Source of the DNA: an uncultured Pseudomonadales bacterium
GTDB taxonomy: Bacteria > Pseudomonadota > Gammaproteobacteria > Pseudomonadales > Porticoccaceae
Assembly (NCBI GenBank): GCA_938092205.1
Contig: CALKMW010000004.1
Coordinates: forward strand, 1 to 60,724
Length of the DNA: 60,724 bases
Direction: 5' to 3'
A program made the position numbers and the translations under genes. Positions 26,828 to 38,088 of this stretch are shown here, in pieces. The notes under the pieces are model-generated. The model worked only from the letters and a program-made list of their open reading frames with translations. It had not been told where the DNA came from and searched no databases. The stretch's first letter is position 1. The number at the start of each line of letters is the position of its first letter.

Positions 26828-28545
26828 TATTTAGAATGCTCCGCAAGACGAGTTCTCGCCTTTTCAAGTTTCTGCTGTGCCCCAGAAAGCGCGGCACTAA
26901 GTATATTTATTTTATCTTCGGTTTCTGCGTCTGCAGTGGCAGTATCTAATTTGTCCTGCGCCTTTTGAACACGCATTTCAGCACTTGAAACCGCGCGTTC
27001 AAGTTTTGCTAATTCTTGTTCTGGGCTGGCTTTCTTTGCAGCAGTGCGCGCCTGAGCTGCCGCAACGATATCAGCCATAGAGTCAGTGCCAGTAGCTGCT
27101 TTAGCTTGTTTAGCGGCTTCTCGGCGTGCGGCGCGTTTAGCCTCACGTTCTTTTTCAGCTAGCTCGATGCGTTGTTGGCGGAATTCAAAGCGTTCGCGCG
27201 CTTGATCAGATTTAATTTTTTCTTCCTGCGCCTTTTTTATATCACTTTTACTGCTTCGATAATGCTGAACCAAAGGAATATTGCTTGGGCAAACGTAGGA
27301 GCATGCACCACATTCAATACAATCAAATAGATTGTGAGATTCTAAGCGGTCATGATCCTTGGCTTGCGAGTACCACAATAGCTGTTGTGGTAATAGAGAT
27401 GCAGGGCATGCCTCAGCGCACATCCCGCAACGGATGCAGGGCTGAGCAGGTTCATTATGCGGTATTTCCTCGACGCTAGGTGCCAGAATGCAGTTGGTAG
27501 TCTTAACAATAGGGATCTGTTGAGAGGTCAAACTAAAGCCCATCATAGGCCCACCCATAATCACTCGACTACAACGCTGCGCATCAAATTTATTATGTTC
27601 CAGCATATGCGCCACTGGTGTACCAATTAAAACGTCATAGTTGCGATTGATCTCACAGGCTTCGCCAGTCATTGTAGTTACCCTAGAAATTAAGGGTTCA
27701 CCATCAACTACGGCCCGTTTAATAGCGTGAGTGGTTCCAATATTGACACAAACCATACCTATGTCAGCGGGAATGCTTCCGCTGGGTAATTCTTTGCCGG
27801 TAAGAATGTAAATCAGTTGTTTTTCGCCGCCAGAGGGGTATTTAGTCGGGAAGGACACCACATTAATACCGGTATCTTGAGTATGTGGTTCCAGTGCGGC
27901 TATGGCTTCCGGTTTATTATCTTCAATGCCAATCAGAATATTATGTGGATTACCTAAGATATGGCTAAGAATACCAATGCCTTCGACAATTTCTTCGGCG
28001 CGCTCTCTAATCAGTGAATCATCAGCAGTTATATAAGGCTCACATTCAGTAGCATTGATGATTAGCGTATCAATTGGGCGCTGAAATCCCGGGTTTAATT
28101 TGACCGAGGTCGGAAAGCCAGCGCCACCCATACCAGCAATGCCAGCTTCGGTAATAATAGATAGCAGGGCAGAAGCGCTAGTATGTTCAAAATCACTAAT
28201 ACCTGATTTTTCGATCCATTGATCTTTGCCGTCACTAGTGATTTCGATACACAATGCTTCCATTCCCGAGGAGTGGGCAATAGGTCGCGATTCTATAGCA
28301 GTGACTGTGCCTGATGTTGGCGCATGAATAGCAGCAGAAACAGTGCCCGCGGGATCAGCAATTTTTTGCCCCTTAAGAACAGTATCCCCATGTTTTACGC
28401 AGGCGATAGCCGGCGCGCCAATATGTTGGCCTAATGGAACCACTAATTTCTCAGGTATTGGCAAACTGCCAATAGGCTGAGTCAGCGATTGGATTTTATT
28501 TTCCGGAGGGTGAACGCCGCCCGGAGTAACCCAGGTCTGCCTCAT
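26827..28545 (-). CDS. rnfC: Rnf electron transport complex subunit C
   Basis: 572 residues. SLBB/NADH-binding-like N-terminal region ([28 protein letters not shown]) and two [4Fe-4S] motifs near 370-385 ([12 protein letters not shown]) and 410-420 ([12 protein letters not shown]). The last 150 residues are a Lys/Ala/Glu-rich coiled coil, as in other gammaproteobacterial RnfC but shorter than in E. coli. It is the subunit thought to contact NAD(H). Confidence 0.95.
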   Translation of the reverse strand: MRQTWVTPGGVHPPENKIQSLTQPIGSLPIPEKLVVPLGQHIGAPAIACVKHGDTVLKGQKIADPAGTVSAAIHAPTSGTVTAIESRPIAHSSGMEALCIEITSDGKDQWIEKSGISDFEHTSASALLSIITEAGIAGMGGAGFPTSVKLNPGFQRPIDTLIINATECEPYITADDSLIRERAEEIVEGIGILSHILGNPHNILIGIEDNKPEAIAALEPHTQDTGINVVSFPTKYPSGGEKQLIYILTGKELPSGSIPADIGMVCVNIGTTHAIKRAVVDGEPLISRVTTMTGEACEINRNYDVLIGTPVAHMLEHNKFDAQRCSRVIMGGPMMGFSLTSQQIPIVKTTNCILAPSVEEIPHNEPAQPCIRCGMCAEACPASLLPQQLLWYSQAKDHDRLESHNLFDCIECGACSYVCPSNIPLVQHYRSSKSDIKKAQEEKIKSDQARERFEFRQQRIELAEKEREAKRAARREAAKQAKAATGTDSMADIVAAAQARTAAKKASPEQELAKLERAVSSAEMRVQKAQDKLDTATADAETEDKINILSAALSGAQQKLEKARTRLAEHSK

Positions 28546-29162
28546 GCCGCATCCTCATGATTTGAATCATTGTGTGTTTTATCAGTCGCAATTAGACCGT
28601 TAGGTAGTGGTGGTGCTGGCCACTGCCATTCTTTAATGCCAGCCTCTACTGGAAGCATATCAATGCAGTCTACCGGGCAGGGTTCTACGCAAAGATCACA
28701 ACCGGTGCACTCATCGACAATCACCGTATGCATTAATTTTGCTGCACCTAAAATAGCATCGACGGGGCAGGCTTGAATACATTTCGTACAGCCAATACAT
28801 TCCGCTTCACGAATATACGCAACAGATTTTACTTCAGCTTCCTGACCATGCTCCTGATCTAATTCGGGTGCCGGCACATCTAGAAGATTGGCAATGGCAT
28901 TAATAGTTGACTGACCACCCGGCGGGCACTTATTAATTTCATCACCGTTGGCAATTGACTCTGCATAGGGTCGGCAACCCGGAAAGCCACATTGGCCGCA
29001 TTGAGTCTGAGGTAATAGCTCATCGATTTGCTCAATGACCGGATCACCTTCGATTTTAAATTTTTCAGCGGCAAAACCGAGCAAAGCCCCGAAAATAATT
29101 CCGAGGCCCGCCAGAGCCACAAGAGCGGCAATAATAGGTTGCTGAATAATAAAATCGAGCAT
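28542..29162 (-). CDS. rnfB: Rnf electron transport complex subunit B (ferredoxin-like)
   Basis: 206 residues. One N-terminal helix (about 8-28), the Fe-S domain with CGQCGFPGC (about 55-63), then two ferredoxin motifs [12 protein letters not shown] and [12 protein letters not shown]. It is the presumed entry point for electrons from ferredoxin. Overlaps rnfC by four bases and abuts rnfA. Confidence 0.95.
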   Translation of the reverse strand: MLDFIIQQPIIAALVALAGLGIIFGALLGFAAEKFKIEGDPVIEQIDELLPQTQCGQCGFPGCRPYAESIANGDEINKCPPGGQSTINAIANLLDVPAPELDQEHGQEAEVKSVAYIREAECIGCTKCIQACPVDAILGAAKLMHTVIVDECTGCDLCVEPCPVDCIDMLPVEAGIKEWQWPAPPLPNGLIATDKTHNDSNHEDAA

Positions 29163-29738
29163 CTAGACCAGCCCGCCGAATCCCATAAACGCTAATGACA
29201 TCAAGCCGGCTGTAATCATAGCGATAGCAGCACCCTCAAAAGGTTGAGGAATATCTGCTGCTGCTAACCTTTCGCGCATTGCAGAAAAAAGGATAAGTAC
29301 TAGAGAAAATCCAGCGCCTGCACCAAAGCCATAGAGTGAGGCATGAGCAAAGCTAAGTGGCTTAGCAGCATTTTGCAGTGCAACACCCAGAACGGCACAG
29401 TTAGTGGTAATTAGGGGTAAAAACACACCCAGAACGCGGTACAACAGTGGGCTGGTTTTTTCGATAAACATTTTAGTGAACTGTACTACAGCGGCAATTA
29501 CCATAATAAAGCTTATGGTACGCAAGTATTCTAGCTCTAGAGGGATTAGAACGGCTCTATCCACCACATAGCTGACCATGGCGGTTAGAGTCAGTACAAA
29601 AGTAGTTGCCGCGGACATGCCAATCGCTGATTCAAGTTTTTTTGACACACCCATAAACGGGCACAGCCCAAGGAACTGTACTAGAACATAGTTATTGATC
29701 AGCACTGAGCTAACCAAGATTACTGCGACTTCTTGCAT
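29163..29738 (-). CDS. rnfA: Rnf electron transport complex subunit A
   Basis: 191 residues, about six membrane helices, homologous to Rnf[21 protein letters not shown] near the start and [11 protein letters not shown] in the middle are family markers. First gene of the rnfABCDGE operon; the promoter is probably at 29769-29798. Confidence 0.95.
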   Translation of the reverse strand: MQEVAVILVSSVLINNYVLVQFLGLCPFMGVSKKLESAIGMSAATTFVLTLTAMVSYVVDRAVLIPLELEYLRTISFIMVIAAVVQFTKMFIEKTSPLLYRVLGVFLPLITTNCAVLGVALQNAAKPLSFAHASLYGFGAGAGFSLVLILFSAMRERLAAADIPQPFEGAAIAMITAGLMSLAFMGFGGLV

Positions 29739-29768
29739 CTATTACTCAAATTGCTTTAGTAAGTGTGT

Positions 29769-29798
29769 ATTATCATGGAATCAACTACCTCTATTCAA
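29769..29798 (-). promoter_or_regulatory. Predicted rnfA promoter
   Basis: Read on the minus strand: TTGAAT (29798-29793), 18 bases, GATAAT (29774-29769), about 30 bases before the rnfA ATG. It sits in the 152-base metG-rnfA spacer, the only room for a promoter of the six-gene rnf operon. Confidence 0.4.
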
Positions 29799-29890
29799 TA
29801 TATAAAAAAATAGTTTTTAGTCCATTTGGGAATAACAAATTTACCGCAGAGACTAACAGGTCTCTTATTTCATGTAATATTGTTGCTAAA

Positions 29891-31912
29891 TTAGGTAATT
29901 CTCTGGCCAGGTTCTGCACCACTGTCAGGGGAAAGTAGATAGATCCCATTATCATCACCGGCCGCTAAAACCATACCTTCAGAAACGCCAAAGCGCATTT
30001 TTCGCGGCGCTAAATTAGCAACCATCACTGTTAAGCGGCCCTCAAGATCTGTTGCTTGGTAGGAAGATTTAATCCCAGAAAATACATTGCGTGTTTCACC
30101 GCCAATATCCAATGTTAGGGCTAATAGCTTATCAGCACCCTCAACAGCTTCAGCCTTGACGATACGTGCGACCCGAAGGTCAACTTTCATAAAATCATCA
30201 AAGTTAATTTCATCGGCAATTGGCTCATCGGCTAAGGGGCCTTCAAGTATTGCTTTAGTAGTTTGCTCCACTTCTTGCTTGCTAGCTTCAACCATAGCGT
30301 CAACCTTTTCCTTTTCCACGCGCTGCAGCAGTGGTTTAAAGTTGTTAATTTGATGTCCAACTAAGGGTTGTTTAATACTTTCCCAGGTTAATTGGTCATT
30401 AAGGAATGCTTCACCATCGGCAGCCATAGTAGGAATTACTGGTTTCAAATACGTTAAAAGTAGTCTGAAGAGATTAATCCCTAAAGAGCAGATATCTTGC
30501 ACCTGCTGTTGCTGGCTTGGGTCTTTATTTAGTTTCCAAGGTTCTTTTGCCGCGATATATTCGTTCGCAGCATCAGCCTGTGCCATTATTTCTCTAATAG
30601 CCTTGCTATATTCTCGCTGTTCATAGTGCTCGGCAATCTTATTGCCTGCATCACTCACCTGCTGCCAAAGAGCAGTATCGGCAATATGTGTGGATAAAAT
30701 TCCGTCATTGCCCTTGGTGATAAATTTGGCACAACGACTGGCAATATTGACAACCTTACCAACTAAGTCGCTATTAACTTTCTGAATAAAGTCTTCCAGA
30801 TTTAAGTCTATATCTTCAACCGAAGCAGTGAGCTTAGAGGCATAGTAATAACGCAAATACTCAGGGTTAAGGTGATCTAAATAACAGCGGGCATTAATAA
30901 ATGTCCCTCTTGATTTAGACATTTTCTTGCCGTTCACTGTAACAAAACCATGAACACATACTTTAGTTGGTGTTCTAAAGTTAGCGCTAGTCAGCATGGC
31001 TGGCCAGAATAGTGCATGGAAATTAACAATATCCTTACCAATAAAGTGATAGAGTTCAGCAGAGCTATCCGCCGCCCAGAATTGGTCAAAATCTAAATTT
31101 TGTTGGTCACATAGATTCTTAAAGCTGGCCATATAGCCAATAGGCGCATCCAACCAAACGTAGAAAAACTTATTCGGCGCATTAGGAATCTCAAAGCCAA
31201 AGTAGGGTGCATCGCGACTGATATCCCATTCCTGTAGCCCACTTTCTAACCACTCACCCAATTTGTTGGCTACTTCATCTTGCACCGCGCCACTGCGAGT
31301 CCAAGATTTTAGAAACTCGGTAAATTCGGGTAGTTTAAAGAAGTAATGCGTTGATTGCTTCTCGATCGGTGTAGTACCAGAAAGTGCAGATACCGGATTG
31401 ATTAAATCGGTTGGTGAGTAGGTGGCACCACAGGCTTCACAGTTATCACCATACTGATCCTCAGCCTTACACTTAGGGCAGGTACCCTTGATATATCGAT
31501 CCGCTAGAAACAGTTGTTTTTCTGCATCAAATGCCTGAGTAATTTCTCGTTTGGCAATATGGTCATTTTCAACCAATCGGTTGTAGATTAACTCAGCGTA
31601 TTGTTTGTTTTCATCCGAATGGGTGCTGTGATAATTATCAACACTAATATGAAAATCGCGAAAATCGGCTTCATGAATACTTCGCATATCTGCGATATGT
31701 TGCTCAGGACTAATGCCTTTTTCATCTGCTTTGAGCATAATTGCAGTACCATGGGCATCATCGGCAGAAACATAGTAACATTGGTGACCGCGCATGCGTT
31801 GGAAGCGAACCCAAACATCGGTTTGGGTATATTCGAGTATATGCCCCAAGTGAAGTGCGGCATTGGCGTATGGAAGTGCATTGGTGACCAAAATTTGGCG
31901 CTTTTTTGTCAT
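29891..31912 (-). CDS. metG: Methionyl-tRNA synthetase
   Basis: 673 residues. Class I synthetase with HLGH near the start ([14 protein letters not shown]), a zinc knuckle with two CxxC pairs (CPKC and CEAC, about 145-162), [10 protein letters not shown], an anticodon-binding helical domain, and a C-terminal EMAP/Trbp-like tRNA-binding domain (about 570-673, [14 protein letters not shown]). Length as in E. coli (677). Divergent to mrp, the common order. Confidence 0.97.
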   Translation of the reverse strand: MTKKRQILVTNALPYANAALHLGHILEYTQTDVWVRFQRMRGHQCYYVSADDAHGTAIMLKADEKGISPEQHIADMRSIHEADFRDFHISVDNYHSTHSDENKQYAELIYNRLVENDHIAKREITQAFDAEKQLFLADRYIKGTCPKCKAEDQYGDNCEACGATYSPTDLINPVSALSGTTPIEKQSTHYFFKLPEFTEFLKSWTRSGAVQDEVANKLGEWLESGLQEWDISRDAPYFGFEIPNAPNKFFYVWLDAPIGYMASFKNLCDQQNLDFDQFWAADSSAELYHFIGKDIVNFHALFWPAMLTSANFRTPTKVCVHGFVTVNGKKMSKSRGTFINARCYLDHLNPEYLRYYYASKLTASVEDIDLNLEDFIQKVNSDLVGKVVNIASRCAKFITKGNDGILSTHIADTALWQQVSDAGNKIAEHYEQREYSKAIREIMAQADAANEYIAAKEPWKLNKDPSQQQQVQDICSLGINLFRLLLTYLKPVIPTMAADGEAFLNDQLTWESIKQPLVGHQINNFKPLLQRVEKEKVDAMVEASKQEVEQTTKAILEGPLADEPIADEINFDDFMKVDLRVARIVKAEAVEGADKLLALTLDIGGETRNVFSGIKSSYQATDLEGRLTVMVANLAPRKMRFGVSEGMVLAAGDDNGIYLLSPDSGAEPGQRIT

Positions 31913-32030
31913 GGTCGAGATTTTCTTTTCCGATGATTGTAATTAGACGCCACTATAGCGATTTTGCACCAACTTTTCATGTGCAATTAAGTCATTTTCA
32001 CGTAAAAATTAGAAGTAATAAGAGGTCTAT

Positions 32031-32834
32031 GTGTTAGATAAGGTTAAATATATTGTTGCAGTTGCCTCCGGCAAAGGTGGCGTAGGCAAATCAACTACTG
32101 CAGTAAATACAGCGTTGGCTTTAAGCTCGATGGGTAATTCAGTGGGTCTTTTGGATGCAGATATCTATGGTCCAAGTCTGGCTATGATGCTTGGCGTCCC
32201 AGAAGATCAGCGTCCCGAAGTAGTAGATGAAAAGTTCTTTAAGCCAGTGATGGCCCATGGTTTGGCCACTATGTCCATGGCTTATTTAACCACTGATAAA
32301 ACGCCTATGGTGTGGCGCGGCCCCATGGCAGCTGGTGCATTACAGCAAATGCTACAACAAACCCAGTGGGGTGAACTAGATGTTTTAGTAGTCGATATGC
32401 CGCCGGGAACGGGCGATATTCAACTGACTTTGGCACAAAAAGCCCAAATTTCTGGTGCGGTCATAGTTACTACACCTCAAAATATTGCGCTGCTAGATGC
32501 TAAAAAAGGCATCGAGATGTTTGTTAAAGTAAAAATACCTGTTTTGGGTATTGTTGAAAATATGGCCACTCATATTTGCTCCAACTGTGGTACCGAAGAG
32601 GCTATTTTTGGCGATGGAGGTGGTGAAAAAGTTGCAGATCAATACCACACTAAATTGCTAGGCAGTTTACCCCTGGATAGTGCAATACGTGAACAGGGTG
32701 ATGCGGGCAAGCCAATTTCAATTATGCAAACTAAACCAGAAATAACCGCCCATTATCTGAAAATAGCGGAGCATTTGATGGCATCGTTGGAACAATTAGA
32801 GACTGATTCATCACCGCAGATTGTTTTTGAATAG
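32031..32834 (+). CDS. mrp: Mrp/ApbC-type Fe-S cluster carrier ATPase, short form
   Basis: 267 residues. MinD/NBP35-like P-loop ATPase with the deviant Walker A SGKGGVGKST, VDMPPGTGDIQLTL and the bridging CxxC in HICSNCG that holds a [4Fe-4S] cluster between two subunits. E. coli Mrp is about 370 residues because of an extra N-terminal MIP18-type domain; only 118 bases separate this GTG start from metG, too few for that domain. GTG 32031 is preceded by AAGAGGT. It probably delivers Fe-S clusters. Confidence 0.92.
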   Translation: MLDKVKYIVAVASGKGGVGKSTTAVNTALALSSMGNSVGLLDADIYGPSLAMMLGVPEDQRPEVVDEKFFKPVMAHGLATMSMAYLTTDKTPMVWRGPMAAGALQQMLQQTQWGELDVLVVDMPPGTGDIQLTLAQKAQISGAVIVTTPQNIALLDAKKGIEMFVKVKIPVLGIVENMATHICSNCGTEEAIFGDGGGEKVADQYHTKLLGSLPLDSAIREQGDAGKPISIMQTKPEITAHYLKIAEHLMASLEQLETDSSPQIVFE

Positions 32835-32840
32835 AGCAGT

Positions 32841-32868
32841 TTGCTGTAACCCCATAAGTCGGTATGAT
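32841..32868 (+). promoter_or_regulatory. Predicted dcd promoter
   Basis: TTGCTG (32841-32846), 16 bases, TATGAT (32863-32868), about 53 bases upstream of the dcd ATG and just after the mrp stop. Read-through from mrp is also possible because no terminator separates the genes. Confidence 0.35.
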
Positions 32869-32921
32869 ACGGGCTAATTTTTTTAATATAACCCTTTTAA
32901 AAGTAGCTGGAGTTAACGCAG

Positions 32922-33488
32922 ATGAGTATTAAGTCAGACCATTGGATTCGCCAAATGTCCGAGAAAAATAAAATGATCGAGCCCTATGAGGCTGGACAGG
33001 TTCGTTATCATGGCGATGATCGAGTAATTTCTTATGGTGTTTCTAGCTATGGTTACGATGTTCGATGTGCTGATGAATTTAAGATTTTCACCAATATTCA
33101 CTCGAAAACAGTAGATCCAAAAAACTTTGATAATGATGCTTTTGTCGATATCAAAGGGGACTACTGTATTATCCCGCCAAATTCTTTTGCTCTAGCGCGC
33201 ACGGTTGAATATTTTAGAATCCCGCGTCAGGTGCTAACAGTTTGCTTGGGCAAATCAACCTATGCTCGCTGTGGCATTATTGTGAATGTGACTCCTCTCG
33301 AGCCAGAGTGGGAAGGTCATGTAACACTAGAGTTTTCTAACACCACAAATCTACCGGCAAAAATTTATGCCAATGAAGGTGTCGCTCAAATGTTGTTTTT
33401 TGAGTCAGATCAGGTGTGTGAAACATCCTATGCTGATCGCGGTGGCAAATATCAGGGTCAAACAGGCGTAACTCTTCCTAAAACCTAG
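32922..33488 (+). CDS. dcd: dCTP deaminase
   Basis: 188 residues. Deaminates dCTP to dUTP, the main source of dUMP for thymidylate in gammaproteobacteria. The trimeric dUTPase-like fold shows [29 protein letters not shown] and the catalytic Glu in [10 protein letters not shown]. mrp-dcd order matches Pseudomonas. Its TAG is directly followed by the stop of the convergent DUF3014 gene. Confidence 0.96.
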   Translation: MSIKSDHWIRQMSEKNKMIEPYEAGQVRYHGDDRVISYGVSSYGYDVRCADEFKIFTNIHSKTVDPKNFDNDAFVDIKGDYCIIPPNSFALARTVEYFRIPRQVLTVCLGKSTYARCGIIVNVTPLEPEWEGHVTLEFSNTTNLPAKIYANEGVAQMLFFESDQVCETSYADRGGKYQGQTGVTLPKT

Positions 33489-34364
33489 TTAGGGGTTTAG
33501 CAAGGCCTGTCTTAAGACTTTAGCCTGTTGTTGGATGCGTCGGGTATTTTCCGGGCCGGCGCGCAACAACTGCTTTTGCAGTGGCATTAAGCTTTCAAGT
33601 TCAGGGTCAGCAAATTTATAAGCAACAGAGTCTCTGGTTAGCTTTAACGGCTCTACAATTAGCGGCGTGGTCAATACATTATCGATTGTCTGCAAGATAA
33701 TTCCGTCCATCTGCCTTGGTCTATAGCCAAGTTCAGCAAAAGCTGACTCTAACAGCGGGCGCACTTTGTGGAAAAATTGCGCCATTTTTTCCATATCTAT
33801 TTTTAATAAAATACTAATCACATCATCGTAGCGTTCGTAATTTCCGGCATTAAGCCAGATAACATCACCCTGTCTATGCGTGGTAAAGGTACCCTCAGGT
33901 GAGCCGAGCGGAAATATTTTTTCCGATATAGAACCACGGGCAAGACCATCCATAAAGCTCGCCGAGCGGCGAATTAAATCATCGAGACTCAACCAGTTAG
34001 ATAGGCCTTCTGAAGATTGATGCTGTGACACAATATCACGCACTAGCGAGTCGCTACTGTCAAGTGAGGGCAGTGCCGGTGCAGTAGCTGTTTGCGCCGC
34101 TTGAGGGGTATTTTCCTCAGGATTTTCGGTATCGACAATCGACGTCGATGGGTTAGAGTTTTGTGGGATTTCAGCAGAGGGAGTTTCAGCTTCATTTGCG
34201 CCATTGGCTACAATGATTTGTTCAGGTATTACCCCCATTAATTCATAGTCATTCTGCTTAGACAGATTACCGGTTTTATAGAGCACCCCAAAAATAAGTG
34301 CTACAGCGACGAAGCTGCCAGTTGCAATAATAAATTTACTTGAGCCTGAGTTCTCTAATGCCAT
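33489..34364 (-). CDS. DUF3014 domain single-pass membrane protein
   Basis: 291 residues. One N-terminal helix (about 11-27), a Pro/Glu/Thr-rich linker (about 50-95), then a conserved domain I recognise as DUF3014: DDLIRRSASFMDGLARG, AELGYRPRQMDG and the C-terminal KFADPELESLMPLQKQLL and GPENTRRIQ. Topology suggests a periplasmic domain anchored in the inner membrane. The function is unknown. It follows the DUF3108 gene by 2 bases at the end of a purM-purN operon. Confidence 0.8.
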   Translation of the reverse strand: MALENSGSSKFIIATGSFVAVALIFGVLYKTGNLSKQNDYELMGVIPEQIIVANGANEAETPSAEIPQNSNPSTSIVDTENPEENTPQAAQTATAPALPSLDSSDSLVRDIVSQHQSSEGLSNWLSLDDLIRRSASFMDGLARGSISEKIFPLGSPEGTFTTHRQGDVIWLNAGNYERYDDVISILLKIDMEKMAQFFHKVRPLLESAFAELGYRPRQMDGIILQTIDNVLTTPLIVEPLKLTRDSVAYKFADPELESLMPLQKQLLRAGPENTRRIQQQAKVLRQALLNP

Positions 34365-34366
34365 GC

Positions 34367-35158
34367 TTAAATCTCTGCCATCTTTTTAATAGGTAATATC
34401 GCATTACCATTTAATTGACCCTGGTCTAAAACCAAGATTTTCTTTGAATCTTTTTCGAATGTTTGCATCTTGAGGATAATAAAATCCCAATCAGTGGCAA
34501 GCCAAATCTTGGCTTTTCTATTTGCGTTATGTCCCACCCTTTCAACTAACAGACTATTAAAAGATCCGTTACTAGTGTTAATAATTTCACGCCCTAGCAC
34601 CTTATATTGATACTGTTTTGATTGCCCTTTTCTGATAACAGTGTGGGCGAATTCGCTTTTTCCTGAAGCAGCATCTATTCGCAGTTGCTGATTGAGTGAA
34701 AGTCTATCAAATTGGCTGGGCAATAGGTTTATTTTGCCTGAGGTATCCTTCACAGAGTATGCAAGGGTTTTGTTATCCCAGTCAAACTGCTGAGATTCTG
34801 ACTGCTTACCCATAAGGGTTTTTTGCCGCCTAGAATATTCTAATGGAACAATATCCCCAGCCTCAGAAACCTTAAAATTAGCTAATTCAGTGATCTCGCC
34901 CAGAAAATTTTTAGCCTTGGCCACAAGGCTGTATTGCTCACCTTCAATCTTTAATTGGTGGGTTGCCGCAATCTTTATGCCACCAAGGGTTGCAGAATAG
35001 CTAAGGCTATAGGGTTTAAGCTCTAATGGTTTGCTACTCTGTTGTTCAGTATATGCCGGTATTGCAAACATAAAACCAAATACTAGTATGGCCGTTAAGG
35101 CTAATCTAGATGAGTTTGTGCGGCGCAAATTAAATGAAGGAGGATTTAACAGTTTCAT
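34367..35158 (-). CDS. DUF3108 domain exported protein
   Basis: 263 residues. The N terminus has a hydrophobic stretch (about 19-37, LALTAILVFGFMFAIPAYT) after a basic head, consistent with a signal peptide or anchor. The mature part is mostly beta strand and matches DUF3108: KPYSLSYSATLGGIKIAAT, YSRRQKTLMGK and KIWLATDWDFIILKM. The fold recalls outer-membrane lipoprotein-binding proteins, but no function is established. Located 18 bases after purN on the same strand. Confidence 0.8.
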   Translation of the reverse strand: MKLLNPPSFNLRRTNSSRLALTAILVFGFMFAIPAYTEQQSSKPLELKPYSLSYSATLGGIKIAATHQLKIEGEQYSLVAKAKNFLGEITELANFKVSEAGDIVPLEYSRRQKTLMGKQSESQQFDWDNKTLAYSVKDTSGKINLLPSQFDRLSLNQQLRIDAASGKSEFAHTVIRKGQSKQYQYKVLGREIINTSNGSFNSLLVERVGHNANRKAKIWLATDWDFIILKMQTFEKDSKKILVLDQGQLNGNAILPIKKMAEI

Positions 35159-35176
35159 AAACGCTTAGACTACAAT

Positions 35177-35860
35177 CTAGCTAGTTGGTTCGCTGGAATT
35201 ATAAATAATTCCGCTCTCGCAAACTGGCTTGTTATCAAGCTTTACACCGTCATTATCCATTCTTAATCTATTGTCACAAAACCATCTGACAGCCTCAGGA
35301 TAAATCTTGTGCTCATAGGCTAATACCTTTGAGGCTAAAGAGCTCTCATCATCTGAGTTTTCTATAGTAACCTGAGCCTGAAGAATAGATGGCCCACCAT
35401 CTAATTCGGGGGTGACAAAATGTACAGTGGCGCCGGCTTTTTTATCGCCCGCTTCAATGGCGCGCCTATGGGTGTGAAGCCCTGGATAGGCGGGCAATAA
35501 AGATGGGTGGATATTCATCATCCGCCCTAAAAAATGATCGACAAACCCAGGTGTAAGGATGCGCATAAAGCCCGCTAGAATGACTAGGTCTGGATTAAAG
35601 CTATCAATCAATTCACTCAATGCCAGATCAAAAGACTCGCGGCTTTCAAAGGCTCTATGATCAATTGCCAAATTGGGGATGCCGGCCTTAGCCGCTCTTT
35701 CTAAGCCGCCAGCATCGGGGTTGTTACTTATAACAGCTGATACGGTGGCGTTTATTTCACTCTTTGCACAACCATCAATAAACGACTGGAGGTTTGATCC
35801 TCCCCCTGAAACTAAAATAACTAATCGTTTGCTAGCTGACGATTGAGTGCTATTAGTCAT
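35177..35860 (-). CDS. purN: Phosphoribosylglycinamide formyltransferase 1
   Basis: 227 residues. Transfers formyl from 10-formyl-THF to GAR in purine synthesis. [17 protein letters not shown] binds the phosphate, [13 protein letters not shown] and [16 protein letters not shown] hold the catalytic Asn/His, and [15 protein letters not shown] the Asp. Slightly longer than E. coli PurN (212). Overlaps purM by 8 bases, showing coupled translation. Confidence 0.95.
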   Translation of the reverse strand: MTNSTQSSASKRLVILVSGGGSNLQSFIDGCAKSEINATVSAVISNNPDAGGLERAAKAGIPNLAIDHRAFESRESFDLALSELIDSFNPDLVILAGFMRILTPGFVDHFLGRMMNIHPSLLPAYPGLHTHRRAIEAGDKKAGATVHFVTPELDGGPSILQAQVTIENSDDESSLASKVLAYEHKIYPEAVRWFCDNRLRMDNDGVKLDNKPVCESGIIYNSSEPTS

Positions 35861-36899
35861 TCATTTGAACCTGTGGTTGCCCATTCTTGGTTTCTTCAAT
35901 AGTACCCAGTACAAAAGCCTGTTCACCATTTTCAGTTAATAGTTTAAGAGCCTCAGCCTCAACCTCGGCAGGGACACAGATGACCATGCCAACACCGCAG
36001 TTTAATGTCCTATACATTTCCTGAGTTTCAATATTGCCTTGCTGTTGAAGCCAGTCGAATACAATCGGGCGCTTCCACGCCTTAGTATTTATGACTGCAG
36101 TGGCGTTATCGGGGAGTACGCGAGGAATATTCTCGAGTAAACCGCCGCCAGTAATATGCGCAATAGCATGAACCGGTAGTTTGGATATTAGCTTCAATAA
36201 AGATTTAACATAAATTTTTGTTGGGGCCATAAGCAGATCGATAAGCTTCTCGCCCTCTAGCTCAGTGGTAGCTGGATCTGTTTTTGTGACTTCTAAAATT
36301 TTGCGTATTAGTGAGTAACCGTTGGAATGCGGCCCGCTTGAAGCTAAGCCAATCAGTGTGTCGCCAACAGCTACTTTTGAGCCATCAATAAGTTCAGATT
36401 TTTCTGCTATACCGACACAAAATCCAGCAAGATCATAGTCTTCGCCTTCGTACATACCCGGCATTTCTGCTGTTTCGCCGCCAATTAGTGAACATCCAGA
36501 AAGTTCACAGCCATCGGCAATGCCGTTTACCACAGATGCGGCAATCTCAACGTCTAATTTACCAGTAGCATAATAATCGAGAAAGAACAGTGGTTCTGCA
36601 CCACAGACGATAAGATCATTGACGCACATGGCCACTAGATCGATACCGACCGTGCTGTGTTTTCCAGAATCTAAGGCAAGTCGCAACTTAGTGCCGACCC
36701 CATCAGTCCCAGAAACTAAAACAGGCTGTGTGTAACCCGCTGGTAATTCAAAAAGCGCGCCAAAGCCACCCAGTCCGGCCATAACCTCAGGTCGGCGGGT
36801 TCTTTTTGCCGCTCCTTTGATCTTTTCGATAAGTGCATTTCCAGCGTCAATATCAACGCCTGCGTCTTTGTAACTCAACGATTGAGTTGCTTTGGTCAT
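35853..36899 (-). CDS. purM: Phosphoribosylformylglycinamidine cyclo-ligase
   Basis: 348 residues. AIR synthetase of purine synthesis: [19 protein letters not shown] at the start, [37 protein letters not shown] and [13 protein letters not shown]. First gene of a purM-purN-DUF3108-DUF3014 operon; divergent to the DUF2066-hda pair across 106 bases. Confidence 0.96.
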   Translation of the reverse strand: MTKATQSLSYKDAGVDIDAGNALIEKIKGAAKRTRRPEVMAGLGGFGALFELPAGYTQPVLVSGTDGVGTKLRLALDSGKHSTVGIDLVAMCVNDLIVCGAEPLFFLDYYATGKLDVEIAASVVNGIADGCELSGCSLIGGETAEMPGMYEGEDYDLAGFCVGIAEKSELIDGSKVAVGDTLIGLASSGPHSNGYSLIRKILEVTKTDPATTELEGEKLIDLLMAPTKIYVKSLLKLISKLPVHAIAHITGGGLLENIPRVLPDNATAVINTKAWKRPIVFDWLQQQGNIETQEMYRTLNCGVGMVICVPAEVEAEALKLLTENGEQAFVLGTIEETKNGQPQVQMND

Positions 36900-37005
36900 G
36901 AAAGAATCCTACAACAATGAACAGAAAGGGGGTATTTTATGCGGAGTTGGGCAAATTTTCATCAAGCACTGGTACAATGTTGCAAAATAATTTGGAGTCA
37001 CTCTG

Positions 37006-38088
37006 TTGAATCGTTGGTTAATAGGCATTGTTATAGGCTTTAGTGTGGGTGTGAGTATGGCCCAAGCTACTGATTTATATCGTGTTTTAGTTCCTGTTAG
37101 CGATCAAACTACAGAGTCTAGAGAGATCGGAATCGAAATTGCTTTTTCTAAGATGTTGATAAAATTAACTGGAAATAGTCAAATTTTACAATCGCCACAG
37201 TTAAAACCTTTCCTTATTGACCCAAAAGCGTTTCTCGATTCAGTGGGTTTTAATCAATTATCACAATCAGATGCCGACGAAACTATGACCATGGGATTGG
37301 ATGTAAAGTTTGATCGACCCTCAGTTGATAAGCTTTTAAAGCAAGCCCAGTTGCCGATTATTCCGGCTATTAGGCCCAATTTTTTGGTATGGCTAATGGT
37401 GGATGATGTTGAGCAGGGTCGTCGAGTATTAGATGAGTCGTCAGCCATACAGATGCAAGCAGATGATCATTTATATGAGTTTTTAGAGGCGTTTAAGCGC
37501 TCTATGCAGGCACGTGAAATTAGCTATTTTTTGCCCAGTTATGATCTCGAGGATCAACTGTCCGTTGGGGTGAAAGAGGCTTGGGCTATGAAGGTAGAGG
37601 CTCTTAATGCCGCATCTAAACGATATGATGCCGACGGTTGGTTTGCCCTTAGGGTATTTAAGGCGTCAGATGGTCAAATCAGAGGAGCATGGGCCTATCA
37701 AGAGGCTGGCAAACGTCAAATGAATGATTTTTATGGCGATTCTATGATTGACTTAGTTGGGGCATCGGTCGATCGAGTATTGGATGCTTTATTACAGTCA
37801 CATACCTATATTCCTCAGCTTGAAACTGACAAATTATTAGTACAAATTGATGGTATTAGCTCCTACAAAAATTACCAGGTGGCTGTTCGTCTGTTAGAGC
37901 AGTTGGAATTAGTAGAAGCGCTTCAACTTTATTCTGTTAACAAGGATGAACTAGTGGTGGCAATTGATATAAATGGTAGCGTGGAATTGCTTCATGCTGA
38001 GTTAATTAGAACAGGTTTAGTAAAGCCGTACCTGTCATCGGACAATCGTTCAATAGGGCGCTTAACCTATCATTGGGTGAGTCTATGA
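37006..38088 (+). CDS. DUF2066 domain secreted protein
   Basis: 360 residues. TTG start at 37006 with GGAG eight bases upstream; the protein then opens with a clean signal peptide (NRWLIGIVIGFSVGVSMAQA, residues 2-21). The rest resembles DUF2066: DLYRVLVPVSDQT at the mature N terminus, AFSKMLIKLTGNSQ, FDRPSVDKLLKQAQLP and RPNFLVWLMVDD. The function is unknown, probably periplasmic. It shares an ATGA overlap with hda, so the two are translationally coupled. A TACAAT at 36973-36978 may be its -10. Confidence 0.8.
   Translation: MNRWLIGIVIGFSVGVSMAQATDLYRVLVPVSDQTTESREIGIEIAFSKMLIKLTGNSQILQSPQLKPFLIDPKAFLDSVGFNQLSQSDADETMTMGLDVKFDRPSVDKLLKQAQLPIIPAIRPNFLVWLMVDDVEQGRRVLDESSAIQMQADDHLYEFLEAFKRSMQAREISYFLPSYDLEDQLSVGVKEAWAMKVEALNAASKRYDADGWFALRVFKASDGQIRGAWAYQEAGKRQMNDFYGDSMIDLVGASVDRVLDALLQSHTYIPQLETDKLLVQIDGISSYKNYQVAVRLLEQLELVEALQLYSVNKDELVVAIDINGSVELLHAELIRTGLVKPYLSSDNRSIGRLTYHWVSL

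Noticed and set aside
29848-29865. AGAGAC...GTCTCT hairpin after metG as a terminator
   Set aside because: On the minus strand it is followed by GCGG, not a T tract, and the stem is only six base pairs.
29739-29890. Possible small RNA or tRNA in the metG-rnfA spacer
   Set aside because: No cloverleaf or conserved RNA motif can be drawn; a promoter for rnfA explains the space.
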